A DNA stretch of 64,000 nt from DASRDZ01 sp035652335 (lineage in GTDB: Bacteria > Chloroflexota > Dormibacteria > Aeolococcales > Aeolococcaceae). Shown here in pieces: positions 31,691-40,940 of the stretch. The stretch covers positions 17,266-81,265 of the forward strand of contig DASRDZ010000013.1 in assembly GCA_035652335.1 (NCBI GenBank), read 5' to 3'. The notes beneath the pieces are model-generated. The model saw nothing but the letters and a program-made list of their open reading frames with translations, had not been told where the DNA came from and ran no database searches. Numbering within the stretch: position 1 is the stretch's first letter; every line of letters starts with the position of its first letter. Made by a program: the position numbers and the translations under genes.

Positions 31691-33459
31691 GGCGGGCGGC
31701 GCGTCCCAGGGGCGACGCGTCCGCGTCGCGGCTGCGCGGCTGGTTCGTCGGCGACGAGCCCGACTTCCGTGCTCGCGGCATCTGGCTGCTGCTCGCCTTC
31801 GCGGGCATGGCGATCCTGCTGGCCGGCCACCTCGTCGACGTGCAGATCCGCCAGGGTCCTGCGCTCAGCACCCTGGCCACGGCGTCGCACGAGAGCGAGG
31901 TGACCCTGCCCGCCCACCGCGGCCTGATCCTCGACCGCAGCGGCCGCCTGCTCGCCGGCGACGTCACCGTCTACGACGTCTTCGCCGATCCCGGGCTGAT
32001 CTCTCCGTCGCAGCGCCACGACGTCGCTCTCGAGGTGGCGCCGGTGCTCGGCCTCGGGCCGGGCAAGGTCGAGCAGCTGCTGGCCACGCCGGGACGCTTC
32101 GTGTACCTGGCCAAGGCGGTCGACGACAAGACGCGCCAGAAGCTGCAGGCGCTGGGCATCGCCGGCATCGGCACGCTGGACAGCGAGCAGCGCGTCTACG
32201 ACGGCTCGCCGGTGGCGGGGACCTCGTTCGGCAGCAGCCTGCTCGGCTTCGTCGACCACGACGGCAACGGGCAGTACGGCCTGGAGCAGTACTACAACGC
32301 GCTGCTCAAGGGCGTCGACGGCAGCGAGTCGACGCTGCGCGACGTCGCCGGCAACGCCATCGTCCTCTCCCAGCAGAGCACCACCCCGCCCCGCGACGGC
32401 CGCAACCTCCAGCTCGGCCTCGACTCGGAGATCCAGTACTACGCCGAGCAGGCCATCGCCAAGGGCGTCACCGACTCGCAGGCGGTGTCGGGCTCGCTGA
32501 TCGTGATGGACTCGCACACGGGCTCCATCCGCGCGCTGGCCAACTACCCGACGTTCGACGCCAACGACTACGCCACCGCGCCGTACAACCTGCTCAAGGA
32601 CGAGGCGGTCAGCGACCTCTACGAGCCCGGCTCGGTGATGAAGGTGGTCACCTTCGCAGGCGGCCTGCAGAACCGGGCGATCACCCCGCAGACGACCATC
32701 AACGAAGGGCCCGTGACCATCGGCGGCTACACCATCGGCGACTGGGACGGCCACGCCCACGGCACGGTGACCATGCAGTGGGTGCTCGACGACTCGCTGA
32801 ACGACGGCGCCATCCGCGTCATGCAGATGGAGGGCCAGCACGGCTTCTACGAGAACCTGGCCGGCTTCGGCATCGGCGCGCCGACCGGGGTCGACCTCGC
32901 CGGAGAGGTCAACCAGCCGCTGGCGCCGGAGCAGGACTGGAAGCCCGTCGACTTCGCCACCACCGCCTTCGGGCAGCACGTCCAGGTGACGCCGCTGCAG
33001 ATGCTGGCGGCGGAGAACGCCGTGGCCAACGGCGGCGTCTGGGTGCAGCCGCACGCGGTGGACAGCATCATCGACCCCGCCACCGGGCAGGCCACGCCCT
33101 TCACGCCGACGTCCCGCCGGGTGATGTCCGCCGACGCCGCGGCGACGCTGCAGAAGATGATGACGGGCGTCGTCGAGGACCGCGGCGCCTCGGGATACCT
33201 GGCCAGGATCCCCGCCTTCAAGGGGCAGATCGCCGGCAAGACCGGGACGGCGTCGGTCGCCGTCAACGGCGTGTACGGCAGCGACGTGATCGTCTCCTTC
33301 GTCGGCTTCATGCCGGTGAGCAACCCGCAGTTCACCATGCTCGTGGTGCTGCGCCTGCCCCACGAGAACAAGGTGGCCCGCGAGGGCGCCTACCTCGCCG
33401 CGCCCATCTGGCACGACATGGCCCAGCTCATGGTCGACCAGTGGAAGATCGTGCCGTGA
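31687..33459 (+). CDS. ftsI: Septal peptidoglycan transpeptidase FtsI (PBP class B)
   Basis: A 590-aa class B penicillin-binding protein. Cytoplasmic start, one TM helix (WLLLAFAGMAILLAGHLV, about 36-55), pedestal domain with the RG-I-DR motif (AHRGLILDRSGRLLA), and the transpeptidase domain with S316-x-x-K319 (SVMK), S370-L-N372 and K518-T-G-T. It cross-links septal peptidoglycan with FtsW. There is no PASTA domain. The ATG overlaps the ftsL stop. The next gene is murF, not murE. Confidence 0.95.
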   Translation: MRRAARPRGDASASRLRGWFVGDEPDFRARGIWLLLAFAGMAILLAGHLVDVQIRQGPALSTLATASHESEVTLPAHRGLILDRSGRLLAGDVTVYDVFADPGLISPSQRHDVALEVAPVLGLGPGKVEQLLATPGRFVYLAKAVDDKTRQKLQALGIAGIGTLDSEQRVYDGSPVAGTSFGSSLLGFVDHDGNGQYGLEQYYNALLKGVDGSESTLRDVAGNAIVLSQQSTTPPRDGRNLQLGLDSEIQYYAEQAIAKGVTDSQAVSGSLIVMDSHTGSIRALANYPTFDANDYATAPYNLLKDEAVSDLYEPGSVMKVVTFAGGLQNRAITPQTTINEGPVTIGGYTIGDWDGHAHGTVTMQWVLDDSLNDGAIRVMQMEGQHGFYENLAGFGIGAPTGVDLAGEVNQPLAPEQDWKPVDFATTAFGQHVQVTPLQMLAAENAVANGGVWVQPHAVDSIIDPATGQATPFTPTSRRVMSADAAATLQKMMTGVVEDRGASGYLARIPAFKGQIAGKTGTASVAVNGVYGSDVIVSFVGFMPVSNPQFTMLVVLRLPHENKVAREGAYLAAPIWHDMAQLMVDQWKIVP

Positions 33460-34895
33460 GCGCCCCCGCGGCCGTTCCAGTGCGCATGGATCGGCTCGCT
33501 ACCATGGGCGCGATGCACTGCCCCTCCGACCTGGCACGCCTGTTCGGCGGCCGGCTCGACGGTTCCGGTGACGCGGCGCGCCCGCTCGCCGGCCTGGCCA
33601 CGGACTCCCGTGAGGTCGTCCCCGGCGGCGGCTTCGTCGCCCTCCGCGGCGAGAGCGACGACGGGCATCGCTTCGTCGCCGCTGCGGCCGAGGCGGGCGC
33701 GGCGCTCGCGGTGGTCGACGCCTCGTGGACTCCCGCAGAGGATGCGCCGGCGCCACCGCTGCTGCTGCGCGTCGACGACAGCGCGGCCGCGCTGCGCCAC
33801 GCCTGCGAGCGGCGGCTCGCGGAGCTGGGCGCGCACGTCGTCGGCATCACCGGCAGCGTCGGCAAGACCACCGCCAAGGAGCTGGTCGCGACGGTGCTGG
33901 AGGGGACGGTGTCGGTGGCGAAGACGCCGGGAAACCTCAACACCTGGACGGGGATCCCGCTCACCGTGCTGGCCCTCGACGCCCCCGTCGACGCCTTCGT
34001 CTGCGAGATGGCGATGTCGGCTCGCGGTGAGATCCGCGACCTCTGCGCCTTCACCCATCCGCGCACCGGCGCCCTGCTCAACGTCGGCGTGTCGCACATC
34101 GAGCTGCTCGGCTCCCAGGAGGCGATCGCCGACGCCAAGGCCGAGCTGCTCGACGCGCTGCCGCAGGACGGGCTCGCCGTGCTCAACGCCGACGACGAGC
34201 GCGTGCGCGGGGTCGCCTCGCGCAGCCGCGCGCGCGTGGTGTGGTTCGGTGTGCACGCGCATGACGCGCAGTTCCGCGCCGCCGACGTCGTCTCGCGCGG
34301 CATCGACGGCACCACCTTCACCCTGGTCGGTCCCGACAGCAGCGCGCCGGTGCGGATGCGCGTTCCCGGCGCGCACGTCGCCGTGGATGCGGTGGCCGCG
34401 GCCGCGGTGGCGGCGCAGTTCGGTGCGGACGTGGCCGAGGTGGCGCAGCGGCTGGAGCGCTTCGAGGCGCCGCCGCAGCGCGGCCGCATCCTCAGCGGCG
34501 CCAACGGTGCGCGCATCTACGACGACAGCTACAACAGCAGCCCGCAGTCGCTGGCGGCCGCGCTCGACACGCTGGGCGCCACACCCGCGAAGAAGCGCAT
34601 CGCCGTGCTCGGCGACATGCTGGAGCTGGGCTCGCTCGGACCCATGGCGCATCGCCAGGCGGGGCGCCACGCGCGGCAGGTGGCCACCACGCTGATCGCC
34701 GTCGGCGAGCAGGCCACCACGATGGTCTCGGCAGCGCTCGCCGCCGGCATGGACCCCGAGGAGGCGATCACCGCGCGCAGCATCGACGAGGCGGCCGATC
34801 TGGTGCGGGTCCGGTGCGACCGCGACACCGCCGTGCTGGTCAAGGCGTCGCACGGCGTGCACCTGGAGCGGGTCGTCGAGGCGCTGCTGCCGTGA
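33456..34895 (+). CDS. murF: UDP-N-acetylmuramoyl-tripeptide--D-Ala-D-Ala ligase
   Basis: A 479-aa Mur ligase. It adds D-Ala-D-Ala to the UDP-MurNAc tripeptide. ATP loop GITGSVGKTTAKE, GNLNTWTGIPLTVL, EMAMSARGEI, NVGVSHIELLGS and YDDSYNSSPQSL are MurF-specific, not MurE. The GTG at 33456 is coupled to ftsI (GTGA); ATGs at 33486, 33504 and 33513 are alternative starts, and MHCPSDLARLFGG at 33513 matches where homologues begin. murE, normally next to it, is not in the window. Confidence 0.95.
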   Translation: MSAPAAVPVRMDRLATMGAMHCPSDLARLFGGRLDGSGDAARPLAGLATDSREVVPGGGFVALRGESDDGHRFVAAAAEAGAALAVVDASWTPAEDAPAPPLLLRVDDSAAALRHACERRLAELGAHVVGITGSVGKTTAKELVATVLEGTVSVAKTPGNLNTWTGIPLTVLALDAPVDAFVCEMAMSARGEIRDLCAFTHPRTGALLNVGVSHIELLGSQEAIADAKAELLDALPQDGLAVLNADDERVRGVASRSRARVVWFGVHAHDAQFRAADVVSRGIDGTTFTLVGPDSSAPVRMRVPGAHVAVDAVAAAAVAAQFGADVAEVAQRLERFEAPPQRGRILSGANGARIYDDSYNSSPQSLAAALDTLGATPAKKRIAVLGDMLELGSLGPMAHRQAGRHARQVATTLIAVGEQATTMVSAALAAGMDPEEAITARSIDEAADLVRVRCDRDTAVLVKASHGVHLERVVEALLP

Positions 34896-35851
34896 AGACG
34901 TCGCTGGGTGCCTTCGTGCTCTGCCTGGTTCTCGGCGCCGTCCTCTATCCCGTGGTGATCGGGGCGCTGGCGCGGGCGCACGCGGGACAGCGGGTGCAGG
35001 CCTACGCGCCGTCGACGCATCGCGTCAAAGCGTCGACGCCGACCATGGGCGGCATCCTCTTCTGCGCGCTGGCGGTGCTGGCCTGGCTCTTCTTCGACCG
35101 CTCGCGCTCGGGCTTCGTGCTCGCCTTCGCGCTCATCGCGGGCGCCGGGCTCGGCGTCCTCGACGACCTCGCCAACATCCGCGGCCGCGGCGTGCTCGGC
35201 CTGCTCGGCCGTCAGAAGCTGGTGCTGCAGGGGCTGGTCGGGATCCTCGTCGGCGTCGGGCTGCTCCGCGTCGGCGCCACCCACCAGGTCCTCCCCGTGC
35301 TGGGCAACGTCGACCTGCACGGCGGCATCGTGGTGCTGGCGGCGGTGGCGGTGATGGCGGCGAGCAACGCCGTCAACCTCACCGACGGCGTGGACGGCCT
35401 GGCGGGCTGGTGCAGCGTGCTGGTGTTCAGCGCGCTCTGGGCGCTGGCCCTGCACATCGGCGCGCACTCGGCCGCGGTGCTGAGCGCCGCCGTCGTCGGC
35501 GGCGTCGCCGCCTTCCTCCTCTACAACTGGCATCCGGCGCGCGTGTTCATGGGCGACACCGGGTCGCTGGCGCTGGGCTGCACCCTGGCCGCCGTCGCAG
35601 CCGAGGTGCACATGCTCTGGCTGCTGCCGCTGCTCGGCCTCGTCTTCGTCGCCGAGACGCTCAGCGTCATCGTCAACGTCACCGCGATCAGGCGCTTCCA
35701 CCGCCGCGTCTTCCGGGCCAGCCCGCTGCACCACCACTTCGAGGAGCTGGGGCTGCGCGAGCAGGGCCTGGTGCTGTGGTTCGGCGCCGTGGCGGCACTG
35801 GCCGCGCTGCTGGCGGTGCTCGCCGGCATCCGCTCGGGGATGAGCGCCTGA
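34892..35851 (+). CDS. mraY: Phospho-N-acetylmuramoyl-pentapeptide-transferase
   Basis: A 319-aa, 10-TM protein that makes lipid I from UDP-MurNAc-pentapeptide and undecaprenyl phosphate. STPTMGGILF, the DD pair (GVLDDLAN), NAVNLTDGVDGLAG, VFMGDTGSLALG and the HHHFE loop are all intact. It is shorter than the E. coli enzyme (360 aa) but similar to Gram-positive ones. Coupled to murF (GTGA) and to murD (TGATG). Confidence 0.96.
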   Translation: MKTSLGAFVLCLVLGAVLYPVVIGALARAHAGQRVQAYAPSTHRVKASTPTMGGILFCALAVLAWLFFDRSRSGFVLAFALIAGAGLGVLDDLANIRGRGVLGLLGRQKLVLQGLVGILVGVGLLRVGATHQVLPVLGNVDLHGGIVVLAAVAVMAASNAVNLTDGVDGLAGWCSVLVFSALWALALHIGAHSAAVLSAAVVGGVAAFLLYNWHPARVFMGDTGSLALGCTLAAVAAEVHMLWLLPLLGLVFVAETLSVIVNVTAIRRFHRRVFRASPLHHHFEELGLREQGLVLWFGAVAALAALLAVLAGIRSGMSA

Positions 35852-37215
35852 TGCCGCGCGCCCTGGTCATCGGCCTGGCGCGCAGCGGCATGGCCTGCGC
35901 CCGTGCGCTGCGAGCCGAGGGCTGGGACGTCCTGGTCGTCGACCGCAAGGACGACGCGGCGCTGCGCACCCGCGCGTCGTCGCTTCCCGCGGGCACCGAG
36001 GTGCGCCTCGGTCCGTACGCGGACGACGTCGCGGTCGGCTTCGACATGGTCTGCCCCAGTCCCGGGGTGCCGTGGGACGCGCCCGAGCTGGCCGTCGCGC
36101 GGTCGCACGGCGTCCAGGTGCGCAGCGAGATCGACCTCGTCTTCCGCCGCTGTCCCGCGCCCATCCTCGGCATCACCGGCACCAACGGCAAGACGACCAC
36201 GACGACGCTGGCCGGCGCGGTGATCGCCGCGGGCGGCACGCGCGTCCACGTCGGCGGCAACATCGGCGAGCCGATGCTCGACCGCCTCGGTGAGGTGCGG
36301 CAGGGCGACTGGGTGGTGCTGGAGCTGTCGTCGTTCCAGATCGAGTCCGTCGAGGACCCGCGCTGCCGTCTCGCCGCCGTGCTCAACGTCACTCCCGACC
36401 ACCTCAACCGCCACGGCACCTTCGAGGCCTATGCGGCGGCGAAGCGGCGCATCGTCGAGCACGCCGACCCCGAGGGCGCGGTGGTGCTCGGCGCCGACGA
36501 CGTGGTGGCGCGCGGCATGGCCCAGGCGTCGACCGCACGCGTCCTGCTGGCGGGCTTCGAGATCGGTCCCGGCGACGGGACGACGGTGCGCGACGGTGAG
36601 GTCGTGGTCATCGAGCGCGGCAGCGCCACGCCGGTGATGCCGGTCGGCGACATCCCGCTCTTCGGCACCCACAACGTGCAGAACGTCCTCGTCGCGGTGG
36701 CGCTCGGCCACGCAGCCGGCGTCGCCCACGACGCCATCGCCGGTGCGGTGCGCGGCTTCCGCGCCGTGCACCACCGGCTGGAGCCGGTGCTCGACGCCGG
36801 CGGGGTGCTCTGGGTCAACGACAGCAAGGCGACCAACGCCGACGCCGCGATCAAGGCGCTGCGCTCGTTCCCGGACCGGCCCGTCGTCTGGATCGGCGGG
36901 GGAGAGACCAAGGGCGTCGGGCCCGAGGAGCTCGCCCGCGAGGTGAGCGAGCGGGCCCGCCACGCGGTGCTCAACGGCGCCACCGGTCCCGAGGTGGACC
37001 GGGCTCTGGCCACCCTTGGCTACAACTCGCGCACCCTGGTGGGGACGCTCGCCGAGGCGGTGCACGCCGCCCACGACGTGGCGCGCGAGGGCGACGTCGT
37101 CCTGCTCGCGCCGGGATACACGAGCTTCGACCAGTTCACCGACTACGAGGAGCGCGGCGAGACCTTCGCCTCCCTGGTGCGCGAGGTCTGCGGCGCGGCC
37201 GGGGGGACTCGCTGA
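35851..37215 (+). CDS. murD: UDP-N-acetylmuramoyl-L-alanine--D-glutamate ligase
   Basis: A 454-aa Mur ligase that adds D-Glu. N-terminal Rossmann fold VIGLARSGMACARAL, ATP loop GITGTNGKTTTTTLAG (about 108-123), LELSSFQIE, NVTPDHLNRHG and NDSKATNADAAI are diagnostic of MurD. A working MurD implies that a MurNAc-L-Ala substrate is made in this cell. Overlaps both neighbours by 1 bp. Confidence 0.96.
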   Translation: MPRALVIGLARSGMACARALRAEGWDVLVVDRKDDAALRTRASSLPAGTEVRLGPYADDVAVGFDMVCPSPGVPWDAPELAVARSHGVQVRSEIDLVFRRCPAPILGITGTNGKTTTTTLAGAVIAAGGTRVHVGGNIGEPMLDRLGEVRQGDWVVLELSSFQIESVEDPRCRLAAVLNVTPDHLNRHGTFEAYAAAKRRIVEHADPEGAVVLGADDVVARGMAQASTARVLLAGFEIGPGDGTTVRDGEVVVIERGSATPVMPVGDIPLFGTHNVQNVLVAVALGHAAGVAHDAIAGAVRGFRAVHHRLEPVLDAGGVLWVNDSKATNADAAIKALRSFPDRPVVWIGGGETKGVGPEELAREVSERARHAVLNGATGPEVDRALATLGYNSRTLVGTLAEAVHAAHDVAREGDVVLLAPGYTSFDQFTDYEERGETFASLVREVCGAAGGTR

Positions 37216-38528
37216 TGGCCGCGCGCACACGCAGCATGACCGTCGCCGAGCGCGCCGCCACCCTGCGCCGCCGCTCCGTCGCCCCGGTGGAGAGCTTCCG
37301 CCCCGCCGCGGCGCCGGAGATGCGCTCGCAGAGCGACCGGGTCGCCATCGCGCGCGTCGACGGCTGGCTGCTGGCCGTCATCGCCGCGCTGTGCGCCTTC
37401 GGTCTTGTGATGGTCTACAGCGCCTCCGAGGCGCTCGGCTACGAGGACTACGGCAACCCCAACTACTTCTTCGAGCGGCAGATCCTCTGGCTCGGCCTCG
37501 GCATCGCGCTGATGCTCGGCGCCATGCGGCTCGACTACCACCGCTGGCGGGGGTGGGCAGGCAAGCTGGCGCTGCTCGGCCTCGTCCTGCTGCTGGCGGT
37601 GCTGGTGCCGCACATCGGCACCCAGGTGCTGGGCGCGCGGCGCTGGATCGTGCTCGGCCCGCTCTCGGTGCAGCCCTCGACGCTGGCCACGCTGATCTGC
37701 ATCCTCGCCTTCTCCAAGTGGCTCTGCGACCGCGGCCCCGCGGTGCGCTCGGGACGCATCGTGCGCGACTTCGGCCTGCTGCTCATCGTGGTGCTCGGCC
37801 TGGTCATCCTGGAGAAGGACCTGGGCTCGACGATGATCCTCGCCGGCATCGGCGTGGTGCTGATCGCTCTGGCGGGCGCGCGCAAGCGTCACCTCGTCCT
37901 GCTGGTGGGCATCCTCGGCGCCATCGGCTACTTCGCGGTCAGCCTGGAGGCGTACCGCTCGGCGCGCGTCGCCTGCGTCAGCAATCCCTTCGCCGACCCC
38001 CTCAACGCCTGCTTCCAGATGGTCCACTCGCTGTACGCGCTCGGCAGCGGCGGCTTCACAGGAGTCGGGCTCGGCCACTCCATCGAGAAGTACCAGTGGC
38101 TGCCCGAGGCGCACACCGACTTCATCTTCGCCATCATCGGCGAGGAGCTCGGCCTGGTGGGGACGCTGGGCGTGGTGGGCGGCTTCGTCCTGCTCGCCTG
38201 GCGCGGCGTGCGCACCTCGCTGCGCGCGCCCGACACCTACGGCGCGCTGGTCGCCGGCGGCATCACCGCCTGGATCTGCGTGCAGGCCTTCCTCAACATC
38301 GCCGCGGTCACCAACCTGGTGCCGACCACCGGCGTCCCGCTTCCCTTCATCAGCTACGGCGGCTCGTCCCTGGCGATGACGCTGCTGGCTGTGGGCATCC
38401 TCTGCAACATCTCGGCCCAGGGCCGACGACAAGGGGTATCGCGCCGTGCGCACGTTGATCGCTGGAGGGGGAACGGGGGGACATCTGACCCCCGCGCTGG
38501 CGGTCGCGCAGGCGTTGCGGCGCGCTGA
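37215..38528 (+). CDS. ftsW: Peptidoglycan glycosyltransferase FtsW (SEDS family)
   Basis: A 437-aa, 10-TM protein that polymerises lipid II at the septum together with FtsI. A basic 50-residue cytoplasmic start precedes TM1. Conserved segments are GARRWIVLGPLSVQPS, ILEKDLGSTM, EAHTDFIFAIIGEELG and the C-terminal PFISYGGSSL. The reading frame runs 83 bp into murG, giving an Arg/Gly-rich tail after NISAQGRRQG that homologues usually lack. Confidence 0.95.
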   Translation: MAARTRSMTVAERAATLRRRSVAPVESFRPAAAPEMRSQSDRVAIARVDGWLLAVIAALCAFGLVMVYSASEALGYEDYGNPNYFFERQILWLGLGIALMLGAMRLDYHRWRGWAGKLALLGLVLLLAVLVPHIGTQVLGARRWIVLGPLSVQPSTLATLICILAFSKWLCDRGPAVRSGRIVRDFGLLLIVVLGLVILEKDLGSTMILAGIGVVLIALAGARKRHLVLLVGILGAIGYFAVSLEAYRSARVACVSNPFADPLNACFQMVHSLYALGSGGFTGVGLGHSIEKYQWLPEAHTDFIFAIIGEELGLVGTLGVVGGFVLLAWRGVRTSLRAPDTYGALVAGGITAWICVQAFLNIAAVTNLVPTTGVPLPFISYGGSSLAMTLLAVGILCNISAQGRRQGVSRRAHVDRWRGNGGTSDPRAGGRAGVAAR

Positions 38529-39534
38529 CCCGGGCGGCGACGTCCTCCTCGTCGGCCGCCGCGGCGGCATCGAGGAGTCGCTGGTCCCGAGCAGCGGCCT
38601 GCGCCTGGAGACGCTCGACGTGCGCGGCATCGACCTCGGCTCGCCGCTGCGGCTGCCGGGGACCGCGCTGCGCATCACCCGTGCGACCGCGCAGGCGCGC
38701 GGCATCCTGCATCGCTTCCGGCCCGACGTCGTCGTCGGTGCGGCCGGATACGTGTCGGTGCCCGTGGTCGCGGCGGCGCTGCTGCGACGGGTTCCCGTGG
38801 TGCTGCTGGAGCAGAACGCCCATCCCGGTCGCACGACGCGCATGTTCGCCAAGCGGGCGCGCGTGGTCGCAGCGTCGTTCGCGGAGACGGCGGCGCAGCT
38901 TCCCGGCGCCCGCGTGGTGCACACGGGCAACCCGGTGCGGCCGGAGGTCAAGGCGTACGCAGGCGCGCCGCTGCACGGCTCGTGCGAGCACGTGCTGGTG
39001 ATGGGCGGGTCGCAGGGGGCAAGGCGGCTCAACGACGCCGTGGCGGGGTCGATCCGGCACCTGCTGGCCGACCATCCCGCCCTGCGCGTCACGCATCAGT
39101 GCGGCGCGCGCGATGCGGAGTGGGCCGTGCCGGTGCGTGCAGGGCTGCCCGACGACGTGCGCGAGCGCTACACCGTGGCACCGTTCTTCGACGACATCGC
39201 CGACCGCATCCGCGACGCCGACCTGGTGGTGATGCGCGCCGGAGGGTCCTCGCTGGCGGAGACGACGGTGCTGGGCCGGCCGATGATCCTGGTGCCGTAC
39301 CCCTACGCGGGCGCGCACCAGGCCGACAACGCCGTCCCCTACGTGCAGGCCGGCGCGGCGCTGCTCATCCCCGACGAGGAGTGCGGCGCCGAGCGCTTCC
39401 GCGGCGAGATCGCCCGCGTCGTCGACGACCCCGCGCTGTGGCGGCGGATGGCGGAGGCGAGCCGCGCCAGCGGGCGTCCCGACGCGGACGAGGCGGTGGC
39501 CGCGCTGGTGCGCGAGGTCGCGGGGTCGCGGTGA
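38446..39534 (+). CDS. murG: UDP-GlcNAc--MurNAc-pentapeptide-PP-undecaprenol GlcNAc transferase
   Basis: A 362-aa GT28 enzyme converting lipid I to lipid II at the inner membrane face. GGGTGGHLTPALAVAQAL opens the protein; VVGAAGYVSVPVVAAA, EQNAHPG, NPVR and GGSQGARRLN, then RAGGSSLAE and PYPYAGAHQADNA in the UDP-GlcNAc site. The GTG at 38446 is fixed by this N-terminal loop and lies inside the 3' end of ftsW. Confidence 0.96.
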   Translation: MRTLIAGGGTGGHLTPALAVAQALRRADPGGDVLLVGRRGGIEESLVPSSGLRLETLDVRGIDLGSPLRLPGTALRITRATAQARGILHRFRPDVVVGAAGYVSVPVVAAALLRRVPVVLLEQNAHPGRTTRMFAKRARVVAASFAETAAQLPGARVVHTGNPVRPEVKAYAGAPLHGSCEHVLVMGGSQGARRLNDAVAGSIRHLLADHPALRVTHQCGARDAEWAVPVRAGLPDDVRERYTVAPFFDDIADRIRDADLVVMRAGGSSLAETTVLGRPMILVPYPYAGAHQADNAVPYVQAGAALLIPDEECGAERFRGEIARVVDDPALWRRMAEASRASGRPDADEAVAALVREVAGSR

Positions 39535-40940
39535 GCGCGGTGGCGACGCGGCACGTGCACTTTCTCGGCATCTGCGGCTACGCCGTGAGCGGTGCGGCGC
39601 TGGTGGCCAAGCAGCTCGGCTACCTGGTCACCGGCTCGGACGAGGACGCGTACCCGCCCACCACCGACACGCTGACGGCGGCGGGCATCCAGTGGGTCAA
39701 CCACCACGCCGCCGCCAACCTCGACATGGCGGGGACGCCCGACCTCGTCGTCGTCGGCAACCAGGTGCGCGACGGCAACGTGGAATGGGCGGAGGCGACG
39801 CGGCGCGGGCTCCCCGTCAGCAGCGAGGCGGAGTTCTACGCCGAGCTGACCCGCGACCGGGTGCGCATCGCCGTCTGCGGGACGCACGGCAAGACGACGA
39901 CGTCGTCGCTGCTGGCCTGGATGCTGGAGGTGGCGGGCATGTCACCCGGCTTCCGGCTGGGGACCACCTCGCGCGACTTCGAGGCCACCGCCCGCCTCGG
40001 TGAGGGCGCCCCCTTCGTCTTCGAGGGCGACGAGTACACCACCGCACCGTGGGATCCCCGGCCGAAGTTCCTGCACACGCATCCCTTCGCCGCCTGCGTG
40101 ACGCGGCTGGAGCTGGACCACCCAGACGTGTACCCCGACTTCGCCGCCTACCGTGCTCCCTTCGTCGAGCTGGCGCGCACCATGCCCGAGGACGGGGTGC
40201 TCGCGCTCTGCGCCGACGATCCGGAATGCGTCGCGCTGCAGTCGCAGGCGTCCTGCCGGACGGTGCTCTACGGGGTCTCGGCGAATGCGGACTGGCGCGT
40301 CGAGGCGCTCGGGCCGCAGTCGTTCCGGGTGGTGCGCCGCGACGGCGTCGCTCTTCCACCGGTGCGCCTGAGCATCCCGGGGGAGCACAACACGCTCAAC
40401 GCCACCGCGGCCCTGATCCTCGCCGGCGCGGTCGGCGCCGACCTGGAGCGGTGCATCGAAGCCTGCGCCACCTTCAGGGGCGCGTCGCGCCGCTTCGAGA
40501 TCCTCGGCGTCGCGGGCGGCGTGACCGTCGTCGACGACTACGCCCATCACCCGACCGAGGTCGCCGCCACCGTCGCCGCGGCGCGGCAGCGCTTCCCGGA
40601 ACCGGCGCGCATCATGGCCGTGTACGTGCCGCACACCTACTCGCGCACGCTGGCCCTCCTCGACGACTACGCCGACGCCTTCCGCGGCGCCGACGTCGTG
40701 CTGCTCGGACCGATCGAGCCCGCGCGCGAGCGCCACCTCGCCCACACCGTCAGCATCGAGGACGTGGCCGCGCGCGTGCGTGGCGCGGGTGAGGTGCACA
40801 TCGTGGGCGGCAGCGACGAGGCGCTCCTGCAGATCCTCGCCGAGGCACGCTCCGGCGACGCGGTGCTGTGCATGAGCGTGCGCGGCTTCGACGACCTCGC
40901 CAAGCGCACCCTGCGCGCCCTCCGGGAGCGCTCGCCATGA
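39531..40940 (+). CDS. Mur ligase in the murC position, sequence more like Mpl
   Basis: A 469-aa Mur ligase with ATP loop GTHGKTTT (K121). Its context (between murG and murB) is that of murC, UDP-MurNAc-L-alanine ligase. Sequence details point to Mpl, which attaches a recycled tripeptide to UDP-MurNAc: HFLGICGYAVSGAALVAKQLG at the start, GSDEDAYPPTTDTL, PDLVVVGNQVRDGN, FEGDEYTTAPWDPRPKFLH (about 164-182; MurC has an EADESDGSF-type sequence), LDHPDVYPDF, and YAHHPTEV. Either it serves as MurC here, or it is a true Mpl and MurC is elsewhere. Coupled to murG (GTGA overlap) and murB (ATGA). Gene symbol left blank for that reason. Confidence 0.8.
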   Translation: MSAVATRHVHFLGICGYAVSGAALVAKQLGYLVTGSDEDAYPPTTDTLTAAGIQWVNHHAAANLDMAGTPDLVVVGNQVRDGNVEWAEATRRGLPVSSEAEFYAELTRDRVRIAVCGTHGKTTTSSLLAWMLEVAGMSPGFRLGTTSRDFEATARLGEGAPFVFEGDEYTTAPWDPRPKFLHTHPFAACVTRLELDHPDVYPDFAAYRAPFVELARTMPEDGVLALCADDPECVALQSQASCRTVLYGVSANADWRVEALGPQSFRVVRRDGVALPPVRLSIPGEHNTLNATAALILAGAVGADLERCIEACATFRGASRRFEILGVAGGVTVVDDYAHHPTEVAATVAAARQRFPEPARIMAVYVPHTYSRTLALLDDYADAFRGADVVLLGPIEPARERHLAHTVSIEDVAARVRGAGEVHIVGGSDEALLQILAEARSGDAVLCMSVRGFDDLAKRTLRALRERSP

